Notes: generated by a model from the sequence alone, not told the origin. A stretch of DNA of 32,910 nt from Deltaproteobacteria bacterium (GCA_009692615.1 SHYW01000052.1:1-32910), one strand, 5' to 3'; numbered from the stretch's first letter, positions 6,628 to 16,733 are shown. Program-made: numbers and translations.

Positions 6628-9600
6628 TGGCCGATCTGCCCCTCATCGATAAGCTTGAGCGCTTTCTCTCCGGCAACTGGCGCGGCATTAAGCGCGTGCA
6701 AGGCGTGCAGGGCGGCGCCCGGGCCTATTTGCTGTCGCTGGTGGCGGCGCGGGCGCGCCGGCCGTTGCTGGTGATCGCTGCGAGCGCCAATCATGCGGAA
6801 ACTCTTTTCGACGATTTGAGTTTTTTTCTCGGCGAGGAGCGCAACCTGCCGCCGTTTCGCAAGCGTTTACATCTGCTGCCGTCCTGGGAAGTGCTGCCGT
6901 TCGAAAATCTCTCGCCCCATCCTGACAACATCGCGGCGCGCTTGGAGGGACTTTACAAGTTGGTCGAGGAGTCGGCGCCGATTCTGATTTCCACGCCGGC
7001 GGCGTTGATGCAGAGGGTGATTCCCAAGGATGCGCTCAAGCTTTCGTATCTATATCTGGTCGCCGGCCAGGACTTGCTGCGGGACACCTTGGTCGATCAT
7101 TTGATTCAATGGGGTTTTCAAAACGTGCCGTTGGTCGAAGAGCGCGGCGACTTTAGCTTGCGCGGCGGCATCGTCGATTTATATTCGCCCGGCTACGGCC
7201 GGCCGCTGCGGCTGGAATTTGACGGCGATCGTTTGGAATCGATCCGGGAATTCAGCACGTCGAGCCAGCGCACTGAGCAGCTGTTGGAAGAGATGCTGCT
7301 CCTGCCGATGAAAGAGTTTTCGCTCAAGCTCGGCGGTTTGGACGATACGCTGCGCCGGCTCGATCAGCGCGCCATCGATCTGGAAGTCGACCGGCACGAA
7401 AAAAATCGTCTGTTCGAATCGATTCGCGAGGGGATTCCCTTTCCCGGCATTGAAAATTTAGCGCCCTATTTTTGTCCGCCGTTAGTTCCGCTGTTCGCTT
7501 ATCTCCCAGCCAACACTCTCGTCTGGCTCGACGGCGCCGACCGAGTGGAAGCGGAGAGCGAGCGCTTCGGCCAATTGGCCTGGGATCGTTATGAGCGCGC
7601 TAAAGAAGATCGTCGCTTGGTGCCCGCCGTCGAGCAGCTTTATCTCAATGAGCATGAATGGCGCGCCACGCTGGAAGTTTTCTCGCAAGTTCACGGCGAG
7701 GCCCTCAACATCATGGCGGCTTCGGACAAGGCGTTGGAAACGACGTTGACGGTAAAGTCGTTTCTCACCACCGACGTGCGTTTAGAAACCGCGCTGCAAG
7801 GTAAGGACGCGTCGTTAGCGCCGCTGGTGGAAAAACTCAAAGGCTGGCGCGGCGAACAGGTGATCTTCGTGGCGCCGACCAAGGGCGACGCCACTCGGCT
7901 GCGCGAACTGTTGGGCAATCACGAGCTGCCCTGCGCGCTGATCGACGAGCCTGACGTCTCCATCGATAGTTTGCTCACGCGCGCCGATTTGCCGCGAGCG
8001 ATCGTGCGCGGCCATTTGAATCAAGGCTTTCGCCTCGCCGATGAGTCATTGGTGTTTCTCACTTTCGATGAGATCTTCGGCACGCGCAAACGCCAGCCGA
8101 CCGCGGCCCAGACGAAAAATCATCCGAGCCATTTTCTCACCAGCTTGAGCGAACTCAAGCAGAACGATTATGTCGTCCACTTGGATCACGGCATCGGTGT
8201 CTATCGCGGTTTAAAATTTCTCACCGTGGCCGGCATCGGCGGCGAGTTTCTCCATCTCGAATACGAAGCCGGCGACCGGCTCTATTTACCCGTCGACCGC
8301 ATCAACATGGTGCAGAAATATATCGGCGGCGACGGCGCCCAGCCGGCGCTCGATCGATTGGGCGGCACTTCATGGGAAAAGGTCAAAGCCAAAGCGAAAA
8401 AAGCGATCCTCGCCATGGCCGAAGAATTGGTCCAGCTTTACGCCCTGCGCGAAGCGCGCGCCGGCACCGGCTTTGCGCCGCCGGATAATTTGTACAAAGA
8501 ATTCGAAGCCGCCTTCGAATTCGAAGAGACCGCCGATCAGCAGCGCGCCATCGACGACACGCTGGAAAGCATGCAAGCGAAAAAACCCATGGACCGTTTG
8601 GTCTGCGGCGACGTCGGTTACGGCAAGACCGAAGTGGCCATGCGCGCGGCGTTTCTCGCCGTCGAAGGCGGCAAGCAGGTGGCCGTGTTGGCGCCGACGA
8701 CGATTCTCGCCCAGCAGCATTTGCAAACCTTTCGCCACCGCTTTCGCAATCATCCGGTGCGCATCGAAATGGTCAGCCGCTTTTTGACGACCAAAGAGGT
8801 TGCTCAGGTTTTGCAAGACGCGGCCAAGGGCAGCGTCGACATCGTCATCGGTACGCACCGTTTGCTGCAAAAGGATGTCGAGTTCAAAGATTTAGGTCTA
8901 GTGATCATCGACGAGGAGCATCGTTTCGGCGTGGTGCACAAAGAGCGGCTCAAAAAAATGCGCCAGCTGGTCGACGTTCTCAGTCTCACGGCGACGCCGA
9001 TTCCGCGCACGCTGCATATGTCGCTGGTCGGCATTCGCGATTTGAGCATCATCGAAACCCCGCCGGTGGATCGTTTGGCGATTCAAACCTACGTCACGCG
9101 CTACGACGACCGGGTGATCCGCGACGCGATACTTCGGGAGATTGACCGCGGCGGGCAGGTTTTCTTCTTGCACAACCGGGTGGAAACCATCGACCGCTTG
9201 GCGTTGAAACTCAGCGAGTTGATTCCCGAGGCGAAAATGTCGGTGGGCCATGGCCAAATGCGACCCAAGGAGTTGGAGAAAGTCATGGTCGATTTTCTCG
9301 AGAACAAGACCCAGGTCTTGGTCTGCTCGGCGATCATCGAATCCGGTCTCGACTTTCCCAACGCCAACACGATCATTATTAACCGCGCCGATCAGTTCGG
9401 GCTGGCGCAGCTCTATCAACTGCGCGGCCGGGTCGGCCGCTCCCATCGCCATGCCTTCGCTTATTTGCTGATTCCCGGCGAGAAGGCGATCACGCCGGAC
9501 GCCGAGCGGCGCTTGCGCGCGCTCCAAGAAATCGACGGGCTCGGCGGCGGCTTCAAGCTCGCTTTGCATGATTTGGAAATCCGCGGCGCCGGCAATCTGC

Positions 9601-10199
9601 TCGGCGACCAACAGTCGGGGCAAATCACCGCGGTGGGGTTCGAACTTTACACCGAGATGATGGAAAAAGCCGTGCAGGAGTTGAAAGGCGAAGAGGTTCT
9701 GCCCGAAGTGGATCCGGAAATTCGCCTGGGCATCTCGGCCTATTTCCCCGATCGATATATTCCCGACGCCAATCAGCGCTTGTACTTTTACAAACGGTTG
9801 GCGAGCTTGCGCAATGTCTTAGAGTTGGCAGAACTCAAGGCCGAGATCCAAGATCGCTTCGGACCTTATATCGATGTGGTCGAGAATTTATTTCTGGTCA
9901 TGAATCTGCGCCGGGTCTTGAAAGAATTCTTGGTCCAGCAGATCAGCGTGTCCGACGGCAAAGTGTTTTTGCTGTTTCATTCCGAATCGCCGGTGAAAGT
10001 GGAAAAGCTTCTAGAATTGATCCGCAAGCAGAAAAATCGCTTTCGTCTGGCGCCGGACGGCCGGCTTTCTTTCATGCCGAAGAACCGGGAATGGAGTGCA
10101 TTGATGGATGAAGTGGCCGAGCTGCTGCACGCGATCCAAGAAATTCCCACGCCGAAAGGCGATACGGTTACAGTCCAGGCGAATACGATCCAAGCTTAA
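6627..10199 (+). CDS. mfd: Transcription-repair coupling factor Mfd
   Basis: A 1190-residue protein, close to the usual 1150-1200. The Mfd translocase removes stalled RNA polymerase at DNA lesions and recruits UvrA. The N-terminal UvrB-like module has [15 protein letters not shown]. The CarD-like RNA-polymerase interaction domain starts near residue 510 ([16 protein letters not shown]). The helicase motor has Walker [10 protein letters not shown] (K667), DEEH (762-765), [12 protein letters not shown] and the QLRGRVGRS motif. The C-terminal TRCF domain follows (EDRFGP-like IQDRFGPYI region). The ATG overlaps the DUF309 stop by one base; an in-frame open stretch upstream is the DUF309 gene in another frame. 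A uvrA homologue lies four genes downstream. Confidence 0.97.
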   Translation: MADLPLIDKLERFLSGNWRGIKRVQGVQGGARAYLLSLVAARARRPLLVIAASANHAETLFDDLSFFLGEERNLPPFRKRLHLLPSWEVLPFENLSPHPDNIAARLEGLYKLVEESAPILISTPAALMQRVIPKDALKLSYLYLVAGQDLLRDTLVDHLIQWGFQNVPLVEERGDFSLRGGIVDLYSPGYGRPLRLEFDGDRLESIREFSTSSQRTEQLLEEMLLLPMKEFSLKLGGLDDTLRRLDQRAIDLEVDRHEKNRLFESIREGIPFPGIENLAPYFCPPLVPLFAYLPANTLVWLDGADRVEAESERFGQLAWDRYERAKEDRRLVPAVEQLYLNEHEWRATLEVFSQVHGEALNIMAASDKALETTLTVKSFLTTDVRLETALQGKDASLAPLVEKLKGWRGEQVIFVAPTKGDATRLRELLGNHELPCALIDEPDVSIDSLLTRADLPRAIVRGHLNQGFRLADESLVFLTFDEIFGTRKRQPTAAQTKNHPSHFLTSLSELKQNDYVVHLDHGIGVYRGLKFLTVAGIGGEFLHLEYEAGDRLYLPVDRINMVQKYIGGDGAQPALDRLGGTSWEKVKAKAKKAILAMAEELVQLYALREARAGTGFAPPDNLYKEFEAAFEFEETADQQRAIDDTLESMQAKKPMDRLVCGDVGYGKTEVAMRAAFLAVEGGKQVAVLAPTTILAQQHLQTFRHRFRNHPVRIEMVSRFLTTKEVAQVLQDAAKGSVDIVIGTHRLLQKDVEFKDLGLVIIDEEHRFGVVHKERLKKMRQLVDVLSLTATPIPRTLHMSLVGIRDLSIIETPPVDRLAIQTYVTRYDDRVIRDAILREIDRGGQVFFLHNRVETIDRLALKLSELIPEAKMSVGHGQMRPKELEKVMVDFLENKTQVLVCSAIIESGLDFPNANTIIINRADQFGLAQLYQLRGRVGRSHRHAFAYLLIPGEKAITPDAERRLRALQEIDGLGGGFKLALHDLEIRGAGNLLGDQQSGQITAVGFELYTEMMEKAVQELKGEEVLPEVDPEIRLGISAYFPDRYIPDANQRLYFYKRLASLRNVLELAELKAEIQDRFGPYIDVVENLFLVMNLRRVLKEFLVQQISVSDGKVFLLFHSESPVKVEKLLELIRKQKNRFRLAPDGRLSFMPKNREWSALMDEVAELLHAIQEIPTPKGDTVTVQANTIQA

Positions 10200-10251
10200 G
10201 TGCGATGAGGTCTCACCACAGAGGTGACAGAGCCGGAGATTCGGATTAGGA

Positions 10252-10290
10252 ATTGTCGGGGCCACCCCGCGTGGTCGCCCTTCCGATAAT
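10252..10290. repeat. Large imperfect hairpin after mfd, related to the 455-473 palindrome
   Basis: The outer arms ATTGTCGG and CCGATAAT pair with one G-U, and the inner arms GGGGCCACC and GTGGTCGCCC pair imperfectly around CCGC. The GGTCGCCC element matches the hairpin after the CoA ligase gene. It lies in the 144-bp gap between mfd and the chaperone gene, and may end mfd transcription or be a dispersed palindromic repeat. Confidence 0.5.
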
Positions 10291-10343
10291 CGGAGGTGTG
10301 GCAAGGTTTGGATTTTCCCTAGCGGTATGGTAGCAGTTTTCCC

Positions 10344-11672
10344 ATGTGGACGGCCTTTGCCAGAAGCTTGCTTATGCGGCGGTCAATAATTTCTCCGGCG
10401 ATTGTTCTTCTCGGGGTTCTGGTGCCGTTTCATGGCGCCCGCGGCGCGGTGATCGAGCAATTGATCGCGGTGATCGACGGCGAACCTTTCACGCTGACCA
10501 ATATCAACCGCTATGCCAAGGAAAAACTCAAGCGCGGCTTTCCGACCGGCGATCTGAACCAGATCAACAGTGCCGACCGCGAGGCATTGGAACAATTCAT
10601 CACCGATAAATTGCTCGAAGCGGAAGCGCGCGAAGGCGGCATCAACGTAGGCGAAGAAGATGTCAATAATTACATCGCCCAGGTAAAGACGACCAATCGG
10701 CTTACCGACGAGGATCTAAAGACCGCCCTGAGCCGGGAAGGACAGACTTTGGCGAGCTACCGGGCGTCGGTTAAGTCCGAGATGGAAAAATCGGAAATTC
10801 TCGACCGCCAGGTGCGCCGCAAGGTCAACATCACCGACGAGGATGTCGAACGTTACTATAAGCAAAACCAGAAAAATTACCGCGGCGACGAGCGCGCGCG
10901 AATTCGCCATATTCTTTTCTCGTTGCCTGAAAACGCCGCGTCCGACCGCGTCCAAGGCGCCACCGACAAGGCCCTGGAGCTGTACAAGAAAATTTCCGCC
11001 GGCGAAGACTTCGCCGCGCTGGCGCGAGAACATTCCGAGGGCGCGGGCCGCGCCGACGGCGGCGACATCGGTTGGGTCAAGCGCGGTACATTGATATCGG
11101 GTCTGGAAGAGATCGCTTTTGAAAAGCTCGCAGTCGGCAAGGTGAGCGAGCCTTTTCGCACCAGCATGGGCTTGCATATCGTCAAGTTGGAAGCGCGCGA
11201 GTCGGGCGCGGTATTGCCGCTCAGCACGGTGGCGCCGCGCATCAAACAAGAGCTGCTGAACAAAGCTTTAGAAGAGCGCTTCGCCCAGTGGCTCAAGACC
11301 GATCTCCGCCGCAAACATCGCGTCGATCTCAAAGTCGCGGGTGTCGTGTTCAAGCCGGAAGATTCGAAAGAGGGCACGGTCAATGCTCTGATTGCCAAAT
11401 CCAATCGCCCCGCGCGCAGCGAAAATCGCACGGCGCTCAGCTATCTCAATCCATTCTCTTACATCGTCAAAGAAACTCCCTTCGAAGAGCAAGATTCGCA
11501 GAGTCCGCTGGTGGGCAAGAGTGTGGTGAGTTTTTTCGGTGTGCCGCTGTTTGTCACCGATGCGCCAGAAGACACGCCGGATATTTTGACGCCACCGCCG
11601 CCAGACGGCGGCAAAGGGGTTTTCTCGACGATTATCGACTCGATCAATCCGTTCTCGGCAAAAAAACCCTAG
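10344..11672 (+). CDS. SurA/PrsA-like periplasmic peptidyl-prolyl isomerase (parvulin)
   Basis: A 442-residue secreted chaperone. A signal peptide is visible (hydrophobic stretch about 14-29, likely cleavage at GARG-A near 34). A SurA N-terminal-like helical domain covers roughly 36-160 (VIEQLIAVIDGEPFTLTNI). One parvulin domain spans about 185-287, with RIRHILFSL, GGDIGWVKRG and GLHIVKLE. The family catalyses cis-trans proline isomerisation and helps outer-membrane proteins fold. E. coli SurA has two parvulin domains; this has one. The roughly 110-residue tail is unusual, with two NPFS motifs (LNPFSYIV, INPFSAKK) and a proline run. The ATG at 10374 is an alternative start that also gives a good signal peptide. 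It is followed by pdxA, the same order as surA-pdxA in Proteobacteria. Confidence 0.88.
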   Translation: MWTAFARSLLMRRSIISPAIVLLGVLVPFHGARGAVIEQLIAVIDGEPFTLTNINRYAKEKLKRGFPTGDLNQINSADREALEQFITDKLLEAEAREGGINVGEEDVNNYIAQVKTTNRLTDEDLKTALSREGQTLASYRASVKSEMEKSEILDRQVRRKVNITDEDVERYYKQNQKNYRGDERARIRHILFSLPENAASDRVQGATDKALELYKKISAGEDFAALAREHSEGAGRADGGDIGWVKRGTLISGLEEIAFEKLAVGKVSEPFRTSMGLHIVKLEARESGAVLPLSTVAPRIKQELLNKALEERFAQWLKTDLRRKHRVDLKVAGVVFKPEDSKEGTVNALIAKSNRPARSENRTALSYLNPFSYIVKETPFEEQDSQSPLVGKSVVSFFGVPLFVTDAPEDTPDILTPPPPDGGKGVFSTIIDSINPFSAKKP

Positions 11673-11704
11673 TGTCCCTTGCCTGAGATTTGGCAAGCGG
11701 CGAT

Positions 11705-11736
11705 AATGAGCGAACTCATTGTTGAGCTTGCTCATT
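11705..11736. promoter_or_regulatory. Stable hairpin immediately before pdxA (attenuator or terminator-like)
   Basis: Arms 11705-11718 and 11723-11736 pair over 14 positions (12 Watson-Crick, one G-U, one mismatch) around a TTGT loop. The 3' arm runs straight into TTTTC, and the pdxA ATG starts only 3 nt after the stem. In RNA this would cover the place where a ribosome site should be, and it also has the stem-plus-U look of an intrinsic terminator for the chaperone gene. Confidence 0.5.
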
Positions 11737-11739
11737 TTC

Positions 11740-12759
11740 ATGTCTAACAAACCGATTATTGCCGTCACCATGGGCGATCCCGTAGGGATCGGCCCGGAAA
11801 TTATTATAAAAGCGCTGGCCGATCCGGCGATCAGGAAAGCCGCTAGGCTGTTGATCCTCGGCGACTGGGGCGTGCTGCAGCGGGCGCGCAAGAACAACTC
11901 TCCGGAGCTGATTTGTTGGCAGCCGGGGCAACGGCTGTTGCCGCTGCTCAATCAATCCCACGCCATCGTGGTTTGTTCCTTGTCGGCGTTGTCGGCGAAA
12001 GAGTCGCGGCCGGCCAAACCGACGAAAGCGGCGGGCCACGCCGCCTTCAGTTACATTCGCGTCGCGGCCAAGTTGGCGCTCTCGCAAGTCGCCGACGCCA
12101 TCGCCACGGCACCGATCAGCAAACATAGCTTGATCGACGCCGGCTACAATTATCCCGGCCACACCGAACTGTTCGCTGAGCTGAGCGCTACGGCGGAGTG
12201 CCGCATGATGCTGATCGGCGATAAGCTTCGGGTCGTGCCGGTGACCGGACATATTGCATTTGCCAAAGTGCCGCGCAGCTTAAATCGCGAAAATATTCAA
12301 AGCACGTTGGAGTTGACCCAACGTAGTTTGAAAAATTATTTCGCCATCGCCCGGCCGCGCATCGCCGTGGCCGCGCTCAATCCCCACGGCGGCGAGCAAG
12401 GCATCTTTGGCGATGAGGAAATTGAAATCATCACGCCGGCGATCAATGCGGCGCGCAAAAAAGGCGTCGGCGCCTTCGGGCCGTATCCGGCGGACAGTTT
12501 GTTTTATCACGCGGCGCGCGGCGACTACGACGCGGTGGTGTGCATGTATCACGATCAAGGTTTGATTCCGCTCAAGCTGCATCATTTTTACGGCGGCGTA
12601 GCGCTGACCTTGGGGCCGCCGTTTATTCGCACTTCCGTCGATCACGGCACGGCTTACGATATCGCCGGCAAAGGCAAAGCGGATGAAACCAGCATGACCC
12701 AAGCGATTCTCCTGGCGGCGCGCTTGGCGCGACAGCGAGGCGGGCGGAGAAAGAAATGA
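11740..12759 (+). CDS. pdxA: 4-hydroxythreonine-4-phosphate dehydrogenase PdxA
   Basis: A 339-residue protein that oxidises 4-phosphohydroxy-L-threonine in the DXP-dependent pathway of pyridoxal phosphate synthesis. Diagnostic segments are VTMGDPVGIGPEI at the N-terminus, the metal/substrate residues in YPGHTE and TGHIAF, NPHGGEQGIFG, and MYHDQGLIPLK followed by VDHGTAYDIAGKG. The length is normal. The ATG at 11740 gives the standard start (SNKPIIAVTMGDP); a longer frame upstream begins with TTG inside the hairpin. Its stop overlaps the next start (ATGA). PLP is the cofactor of the two cysteine desulfurases further downstream. Confidence 0.95.
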   Translation: MSNKPIIAVTMGDPVGIGPEIIIKALADPAIRKAARLLILGDWGVLQRARKNNSPELICWQPGQRLLPLLNQSHAIVVCSLSALSAKESRPAKPTKAAGHAAFSYIRVAAKLALSQVADAIATAPISKHSLIDAGYNYPGHTELFAELSATAECRMMLIGDKLRVVPVTGHIAFAKVPRSLNRENIQSTLELTQRSLKNYFAIARPRIAVAALNPHGGEQGIFGDEEIEIITPAINAARKKGVGAFGPYPADSLFYHAARGDYDAVVCMYHDQGLIPLKLHHFYGGVALTLGPPFIRTSVDHGTAYDIAGKGKADETSMTQAILLAARLARQRGGRRKK

Positions 12760-14114
12760 ACCCAGCGGTGTTTCGCGAATACGACATCCGTGGTTTGGCG
12801 GAGATCGACTTCGACAATGATTTCGCTTTACTGCTCGGCAAAGTGCACGGCACGGCGATCGTCGAAAAGGGCGGCAGGCGGGTTAGCGTTGGACGCGACG
12901 TGCGGGCGACTTCCGATGCTTATGCCGAAGCGGTGATCGCCGGTCTGGCTTGGGCTGGATTGCATGTCTATGATCTCGGCGTTTGTCCGTCGCCGCTGCT
13001 GTACTTTTCTTTGTTCCATCTCGACCTCGACGGCGGCATACAAATCACCGCCAGCCATAATGCGGCGGAGTACAACGGCTTTAAAATCTGTCTGGGCAAA
13101 GACACTATTTACGGCGAACAGATTCAAGAGCTTTGTGGTCGGATGGAACGCGAAGTTTTTTCCGCGAATACCGGCGGCAAAGTCGAGCGCTACGAAATTA
13201 TTCCTCCCTATCATAAACATTTGCTCGCTGACGTGGCCAAACTTTCAAGGCCGTTGAAAGTCGTCGTCGACGCCGGCAGCGGCGTTGGCGGACCGGTGGC
13301 GCCGCCGATTTTTCGCGACCTCGGCTGTACGGTTTGGGAGATCGCCTGCACGCCGGACGGCAGTTTTCCGTTTCATCATCCCGATCCGACGCTGCCGGAA
13401 AATTTGCAGCTGCTGATCGCTAAAGTGCGTGAAGTGAACGCCGATCTCGGCATCGCCTACGACGGCGACGCCGACCGCATCGGCGCGGTGGATGAGCAGG
13501 GTAATATTCTTTGGGGCGACGAACTCTTGATATTGTTCGCCCGCGACATGCTCAAACGGAATCCCGGCGCAACGGTGATCTCCGAAGTGAAATGTTCGCA
13601 GCGGCTCTATGACGACATCGCCAAGCATGGCGGCAAGCCGATCATGTGGAAGGCCGGCCATTCCTTGCTCAAAGCCAAAATGAAAGAGAGCCAGGCGTTG
13701 TTGGCCGGTGAAATGACCGGCCATATCTTTTTCAAAGAACGCTACTTCGGTTACGACGACGCGATCTATGCGTCGTTACGGTTGTTGGAAATTCTCGCCA
13801 ACGCCAACCAGCCATTGTCGGCGTTACTCACCGACTTGCCGAAAAGCGTGTCGACGCCGGAACTGCGGGTCGAATGTCCGGACGATCAAAAATTTCTCAT
13901 CGCCGAACGCGCCACCGCCTACTTTCGCCAGCACTACAATGTCATCGACGTCGACGGCGTGCGCGTGCAATTCGCCGAGGGTTGGGGGCTGATTCGCGCT
14001 TCCAACACGCAGCCAGCACTGGTGCTCCGCATCGAAGCTCAATCCCAAGCCAAGCTTGAAGAATACCGCGCCTTGATCGACGCCAAACTCAGAGACTTCG
14101 CCCAGCAATCGTAA
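12756..14114 (+). CDS. Phosphomannomutase/phosphoglucomutase (AlgC/ManB type)
   Basis: A 452-residue alpha-D-phosphohexomutase that interconverts hexose 6-phosphate and 1-phosphate through a phosphoserine. The four hallmark loops are present: the active serine S100 in TASHN, the Mg-binding DGDADR (236-241), the sugar-specificity loop GEMTGH, and the phosphate-binding RASNTQP near the C-terminus. The GEMTGH loop and overall length fit the dual-specificity PMM/PGM group rather than GlmM. It supplies mannose or glucose 1-phosphate for surface polysaccharide. It overlaps pdxA by 4 nt and uvrA by 1 nt (TAATG), so it belongs to one tightly coupled operon. Confidence 0.93.
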   Translation: MNPAVFREYDIRGLAEIDFDNDFALLLGKVHGTAIVEKGGRRVSVGRDVRATSDAYAEAVIAGLAWAGLHVYDLGVCPSPLLYFSLFHLDLDGGIQITASHNAAEYNGFKICLGKDTIYGEQIQELCGRMEREVFSANTGGKVERYEIIPPYHKHLLADVAKLSRPLKVVVDAGSGVGGPVAPPIFRDLGCTVWEIACTPDGSFPFHHPDPTLPENLQLLIAKVREVNADLGIAYDGDADRIGAVDEQGNILWGDELLILFARDMLKRNPGATVISEVKCSQRLYDDIAKHGGKPIMWKAGHSLLKAKMKESQALLAGEMTGHIFFKERYFGYDDAIYASLRLLEILANANQPLSALLTDLPKSVSTPELRVECPDDQKFLIAERATAYFRQHYNVIDVDGVRVQFAEGWGLIRASNTQPALVLRIEAQSQAKLEEYRALIDAKLRDFAQQS

Positions 14115-16639
14115 TGCCGATGGCCGGCAAGATCGTCGTCACAGGCGCGCGGGTTCACAATCTCAAGAATATCGATCTGGAGATTCCCCGCGACCGCTTG
14201 GTCGTCATCACCGGCGTTTCCGGTTCGGGAAAATCTTCTCTGGCATTCGACACGCTCTACGCCGAGGGCCAGCGCCGTTATCTCGAATCCCTCGGCGCCG
14301 ACGCGCGCCAGTTGCTCAAGCAACTGGCCAAACCCGATGTCGATCAAATCGCCGGACTTTCCCCGGCCATCGCCATCCAGCAAAAGGTTGGCGTGGCCAA
14401 TCCTCGTTCCACCGTCGGCACGTTGACCGATATTTACGATTTTCTCCGGCTCTTGTTGGCGCGGATTGGCGAACCGTTTTGCGTCAGCTGCGGCGGCGCG
14501 ATTCAATCACACACTATCGCGCAGATCGTCGATCAGCTGCTGGAGCTGCCGGCGCAAACCCGAATTATTGTTCTGGCGCCGTTGGAATTTCTCCGCGCCG
14601 CCGACTCGGCCCAGGGCTTACGCGAACTCAGTCGCCAGGGTTTCGCTCGCGTCATGGTCGATGGCCAGATGCATGAGTTGAGCGGTGAGATTCCTGACGT
14701 GGTCAAACGCGCCAATCAACTCGATCTGGTGGTGGATCGCTTGGTTCTGCGCGAGGGAGTTGCCAAGCGGCTGGCCGATTCGTTGGAGGTCGCTGCGCGG
14801 GCGGGCAAAGAGATTATCAAAATCGCGATTCTCGGTGCGAGTGAAAATGAGCCGCCGCGCTATTTGCGCTTTAGCCAAAAATTAGTTTGCCTTCAGTGCG
14901 GCGCGCCGGCCCTCGAAGTGACGCCGAGTTTGTTTTCCTTCAACAGCCCCCAGGGTGCATGCCCGAGCTGCCACGGGTTAGGCATTAAATCCACCAGCAC
15001 AAAGTCGCTGGGAGAGCGCGCGCCGTGCAAAGCTTGCCACGGCAGCCGACTCGGTAAAGAGAGCTTGACCGTACGTCTCGGCGGCAAGAACATTGCCGAG
15101 CTGGCGGCGCTTTCGGTGCGTGAGCTGGGAGAATTTTTCACCGCACTTGAACTTGCCGGCGAACGCCAAGTGATCGGCCAAAAACTTATCGCCGAGATCT
15201 CGAACCGGCTAACTTGTTTGGTGCGATTGGGACTCGACTATTTGAGTTTGGATCGTAGCGCGCCGACGCTTTCGGGCGGCGAGGCGCAGCGCGTGCGATT
15301 GGCGACGCAGATGGGCGCCAGTTTGGCCGGCGTGCTTTATATTCTCGACGAGCCGAGTATCGGTTTGCATCAAAAAGATAATCAGAAGCTGATCGAAATT
15401 CTTTTTCGCCTGCGCGACAGCGGCAACTCGGTCATCGTCGTCGAGCATGATCCGGAAACGATATTGGCCGCCGACTACGTTGTCGACATCGGACCCGGCG
15501 CCGGCGTCCATGGCGGCAACCTGGTCGCATCCGGCACGCCGGCGAAATTGCTCGCCGATCCGCGTTCTCTCACCGGCCGTTATTTATCCGGTGTGGAAAA
15601 GATCGCGCTGCCGCAGTCAAGGCGCCAAGGCGCGTCCATGCTGCGGCTGAAAAATATTTCGGCACGCAATCTAAAAAATCTCACCGTGGCAATTCCCACC
15701 GGCGCTATGACCTGCGTTACCGGTGTTTCCGGCGCCGGTAAGAGCACGCTGTTGATGGAAGTGTTGCGCGACGGCGTCGCCCAGCGCTTACAGCGCCGCG
15801 GCGGCAAAGTTCGCGGCGCGAGCGAGATTTCCGGTTGGGAAAATTTCGACCGGGTGATCGCCATCGATCAAGGCGCCATCGGGCGCACGCCGCGCTCCAA
15901 CCCAGCGACCTTCGTCGGACTCTACGATCATCTGCGCGAGCTCTTCGCAAAGCTGCCGGAAGCGCGTGCGCGCGGTTACCAAGCTGAGCGGTTTTCGTTC
16001 AACCTGCGCGGCGGCCGCTGCGCGGCCTGCCAAGGCGACGGTGTGACGCGCGTCGAGCTGGGATTTTTGCCCGAGCTGTGGGTGACCTGCGAAGTGTGCC
16101 GCGGCCGGCGTTACAACCGCGAGACTTTGGAAGTGAAGTACAAAGGGCTGAGCATCGCCGATGTGCTCGATCTGACCGTCGATCAAGCGCTGGAGTTGCT
16201 CAACAGTATTCCACCGATTCATGACCGGCTGCGCACGTTGCGCGATGTCGGTTTGGGCTATTTGCATCTCGGCCAGTCGGCGACCACGCTGTCCGGCGGC
16301 GAGGCTCAGCGGGTTAAGTTGGCTCGCGAGCTGGCGCGCAGGTCGACGGGGAGGTCGCTTTATATTCTCGATGAGCCGACCACCGGTTTGCATTTCGCCG
16401 ACGTCAACAAACTACTGGAACTGCTCAATCGCTTGGTCGAGCTCGGCAACACCATGGTTATCGTTGAACATAACCTCGATGTGATCAAATGCGCCGATCA
16501 CGTCATCGACCTCGGACCTGAAGGCGGCGCCAAGGGTGGAGAAGTGCTCGCTCAGGGAACGCCGGAGGAGATCGCCCGCGTTACTGCATCCGCCACTGGA
16601 GGCTACTTGAAGGCAGCGCTGAGCAACCCGGCAACATAG
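14114..16639 (+). CDS. uvrA: UvrA-type excinuclease ABC subunit A lacking the insertion domain
   Basis: An 841-residue UvrA homologue; E. coli UvrA is 940. Both ATPase modules are complete: Walker [11 protein letters not shown] and [10 protein letters not shown], and two SGGEAQR signatures with LDEPS and LDEPT Walker B motifs. The first zinc module (C259, C262, C283, C286) and the second (CAACQGDG ... CEVCRGRR) are present, as is the region that binds UvrB in other UvrAs (about 130-250). What is missing is the stretch between C286 and the next CxxC (C305, C308): 18 residues here against roughly 125 in E. coli, which is the insertion domain that contacts DNA. The frame is otherwise continuous. 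It could be the main UvrA or a specialised paralogue. ATG at 14120 is an alternative start. Confidence 0.9.
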   Translation: MPMAGKIVVTGARVHNLKNIDLEIPRDRLVVITGVSGSGKSSLAFDTLYAEGQRRYLESLGADARQLLKQLAKPDVDQIAGLSPAIAIQQKVGVANPRSTVGTLTDIYDFLRLLLARIGEPFCVSCGGAIQSHTIAQIVDQLLELPAQTRIIVLAPLEFLRAADSAQGLRELSRQGFARVMVDGQMHELSGEIPDVVKRANQLDLVVDRLVLREGVAKRLADSLEVAARAGKEIIKIAILGASENEPPRYLRFSQKLVCLQCGAPALEVTPSLFSFNSPQGACPSCHGLGIKSTSTKSLGERAPCKACHGSRLGKESLTVRLGGKNIAELAALSVRELGEFFTALELAGERQVIGQKLIAEISNRLTCLVRLGLDYLSLDRSAPTLSGGEAQRVRLATQMGASLAGVLYILDEPSIGLHQKDNQKLIEILFRLRDSGNSVIVVEHDPETILAADYVVDIGPGAGVHGGNLVASGTPAKLLADPRSLTGRYLSGVEKIALPQSRRQGASMLRLKNISARNLKNLTVAIPTGAMTCVTGVSGAGKSTLLMEVLRDGVAQRLQRRGGKVRGASEISGWENFDRVIAIDQGAIGRTPRSNPATFVGLYDHLRELFAKLPEARARGYQAERFSFNLRGGRCAACQGDGVTRVELGFLPELWVTCEVCRGRRYNRETLEVKYKGLSIADVLDLTVDQALELLNSIPPIHDRLRTLRDVGLGYLHLGQSATTLSGGEAQRVKLARELARRSTGRSLYILDEPTTGLHFADVNKLLELLNRLVELGNTMVIVEHNLDVIKCADHVIDLGPEGGAKGGEVLAQGTPEEIARVTASATGGYLKAALSNPAT

Positions 16640-16662
16640 CTTTTCTGGCGCCAAATCGTCTA

Positions 16663-16691
16663 TTGACTCAAACCATGCACTTGGTTACCTT
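16663..16691 (+). promoter_or_regulatory. Putative promoter of the Fe-S cluster operon
   Basis: TTGACT (16663-16668), exactly 17 bp, then TACCTT (16686-16691). Transcription would start near 16698-16700, inside the IscR-like site that follows. The -35 and spacing are good and the -10 is modest. Confidence 0.5.
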
Positions 16692-16692
16692 C

Positions 16693-16717
16693 ATATCAGA
16701 CTGATTCAGTCTGTGAT
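16693..16717. promoter_or_regulatory. Predicted IscR type-1 operator
   Basis: The site has a perfect inverted repeat, CAGACTGA-t-TCAGTCTG (16697-16713). By eye it matches the 25-bp E. coli IscR type-1 consensus at about 20 positions, including the whole central GACT-R-WWW-Y-AGTC core (GACTGATTCAGTC) and the outer ATA and AT. It overlaps the predicted transcription start of iscS, and an IscR-like Rrf2 gene is the fifth gene of the same run, so autorepression by the Fe-S form is the natural reading. Confidence 0.7.
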
Positions 16718-16733
16718 TGAGAATTTAAAGGAC

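Noticed and set aside
14960-15030. A frameshift or pseudogene explaining the UvrA gap
   Set aside because: The frame is continuous and both sides of the gap keep conserved cysteines at the proper spacing, so a clean domain loss fits better.
14114-16639. Reading the short UvrA as UvrA2 (the UvrB-independent paralogue) or a drug-resistance DrrC-like protein
   Set aside because: The UvrB-binding region is present here; what is missing is the insertion domain further along.
16713-16733. GTG start for iscS seven codons upstream
   Set aside because: It lies in the predicted operator and transcription start region; ATG 16734 has a well-placed AAAGGA and gives the standard N-terminus.
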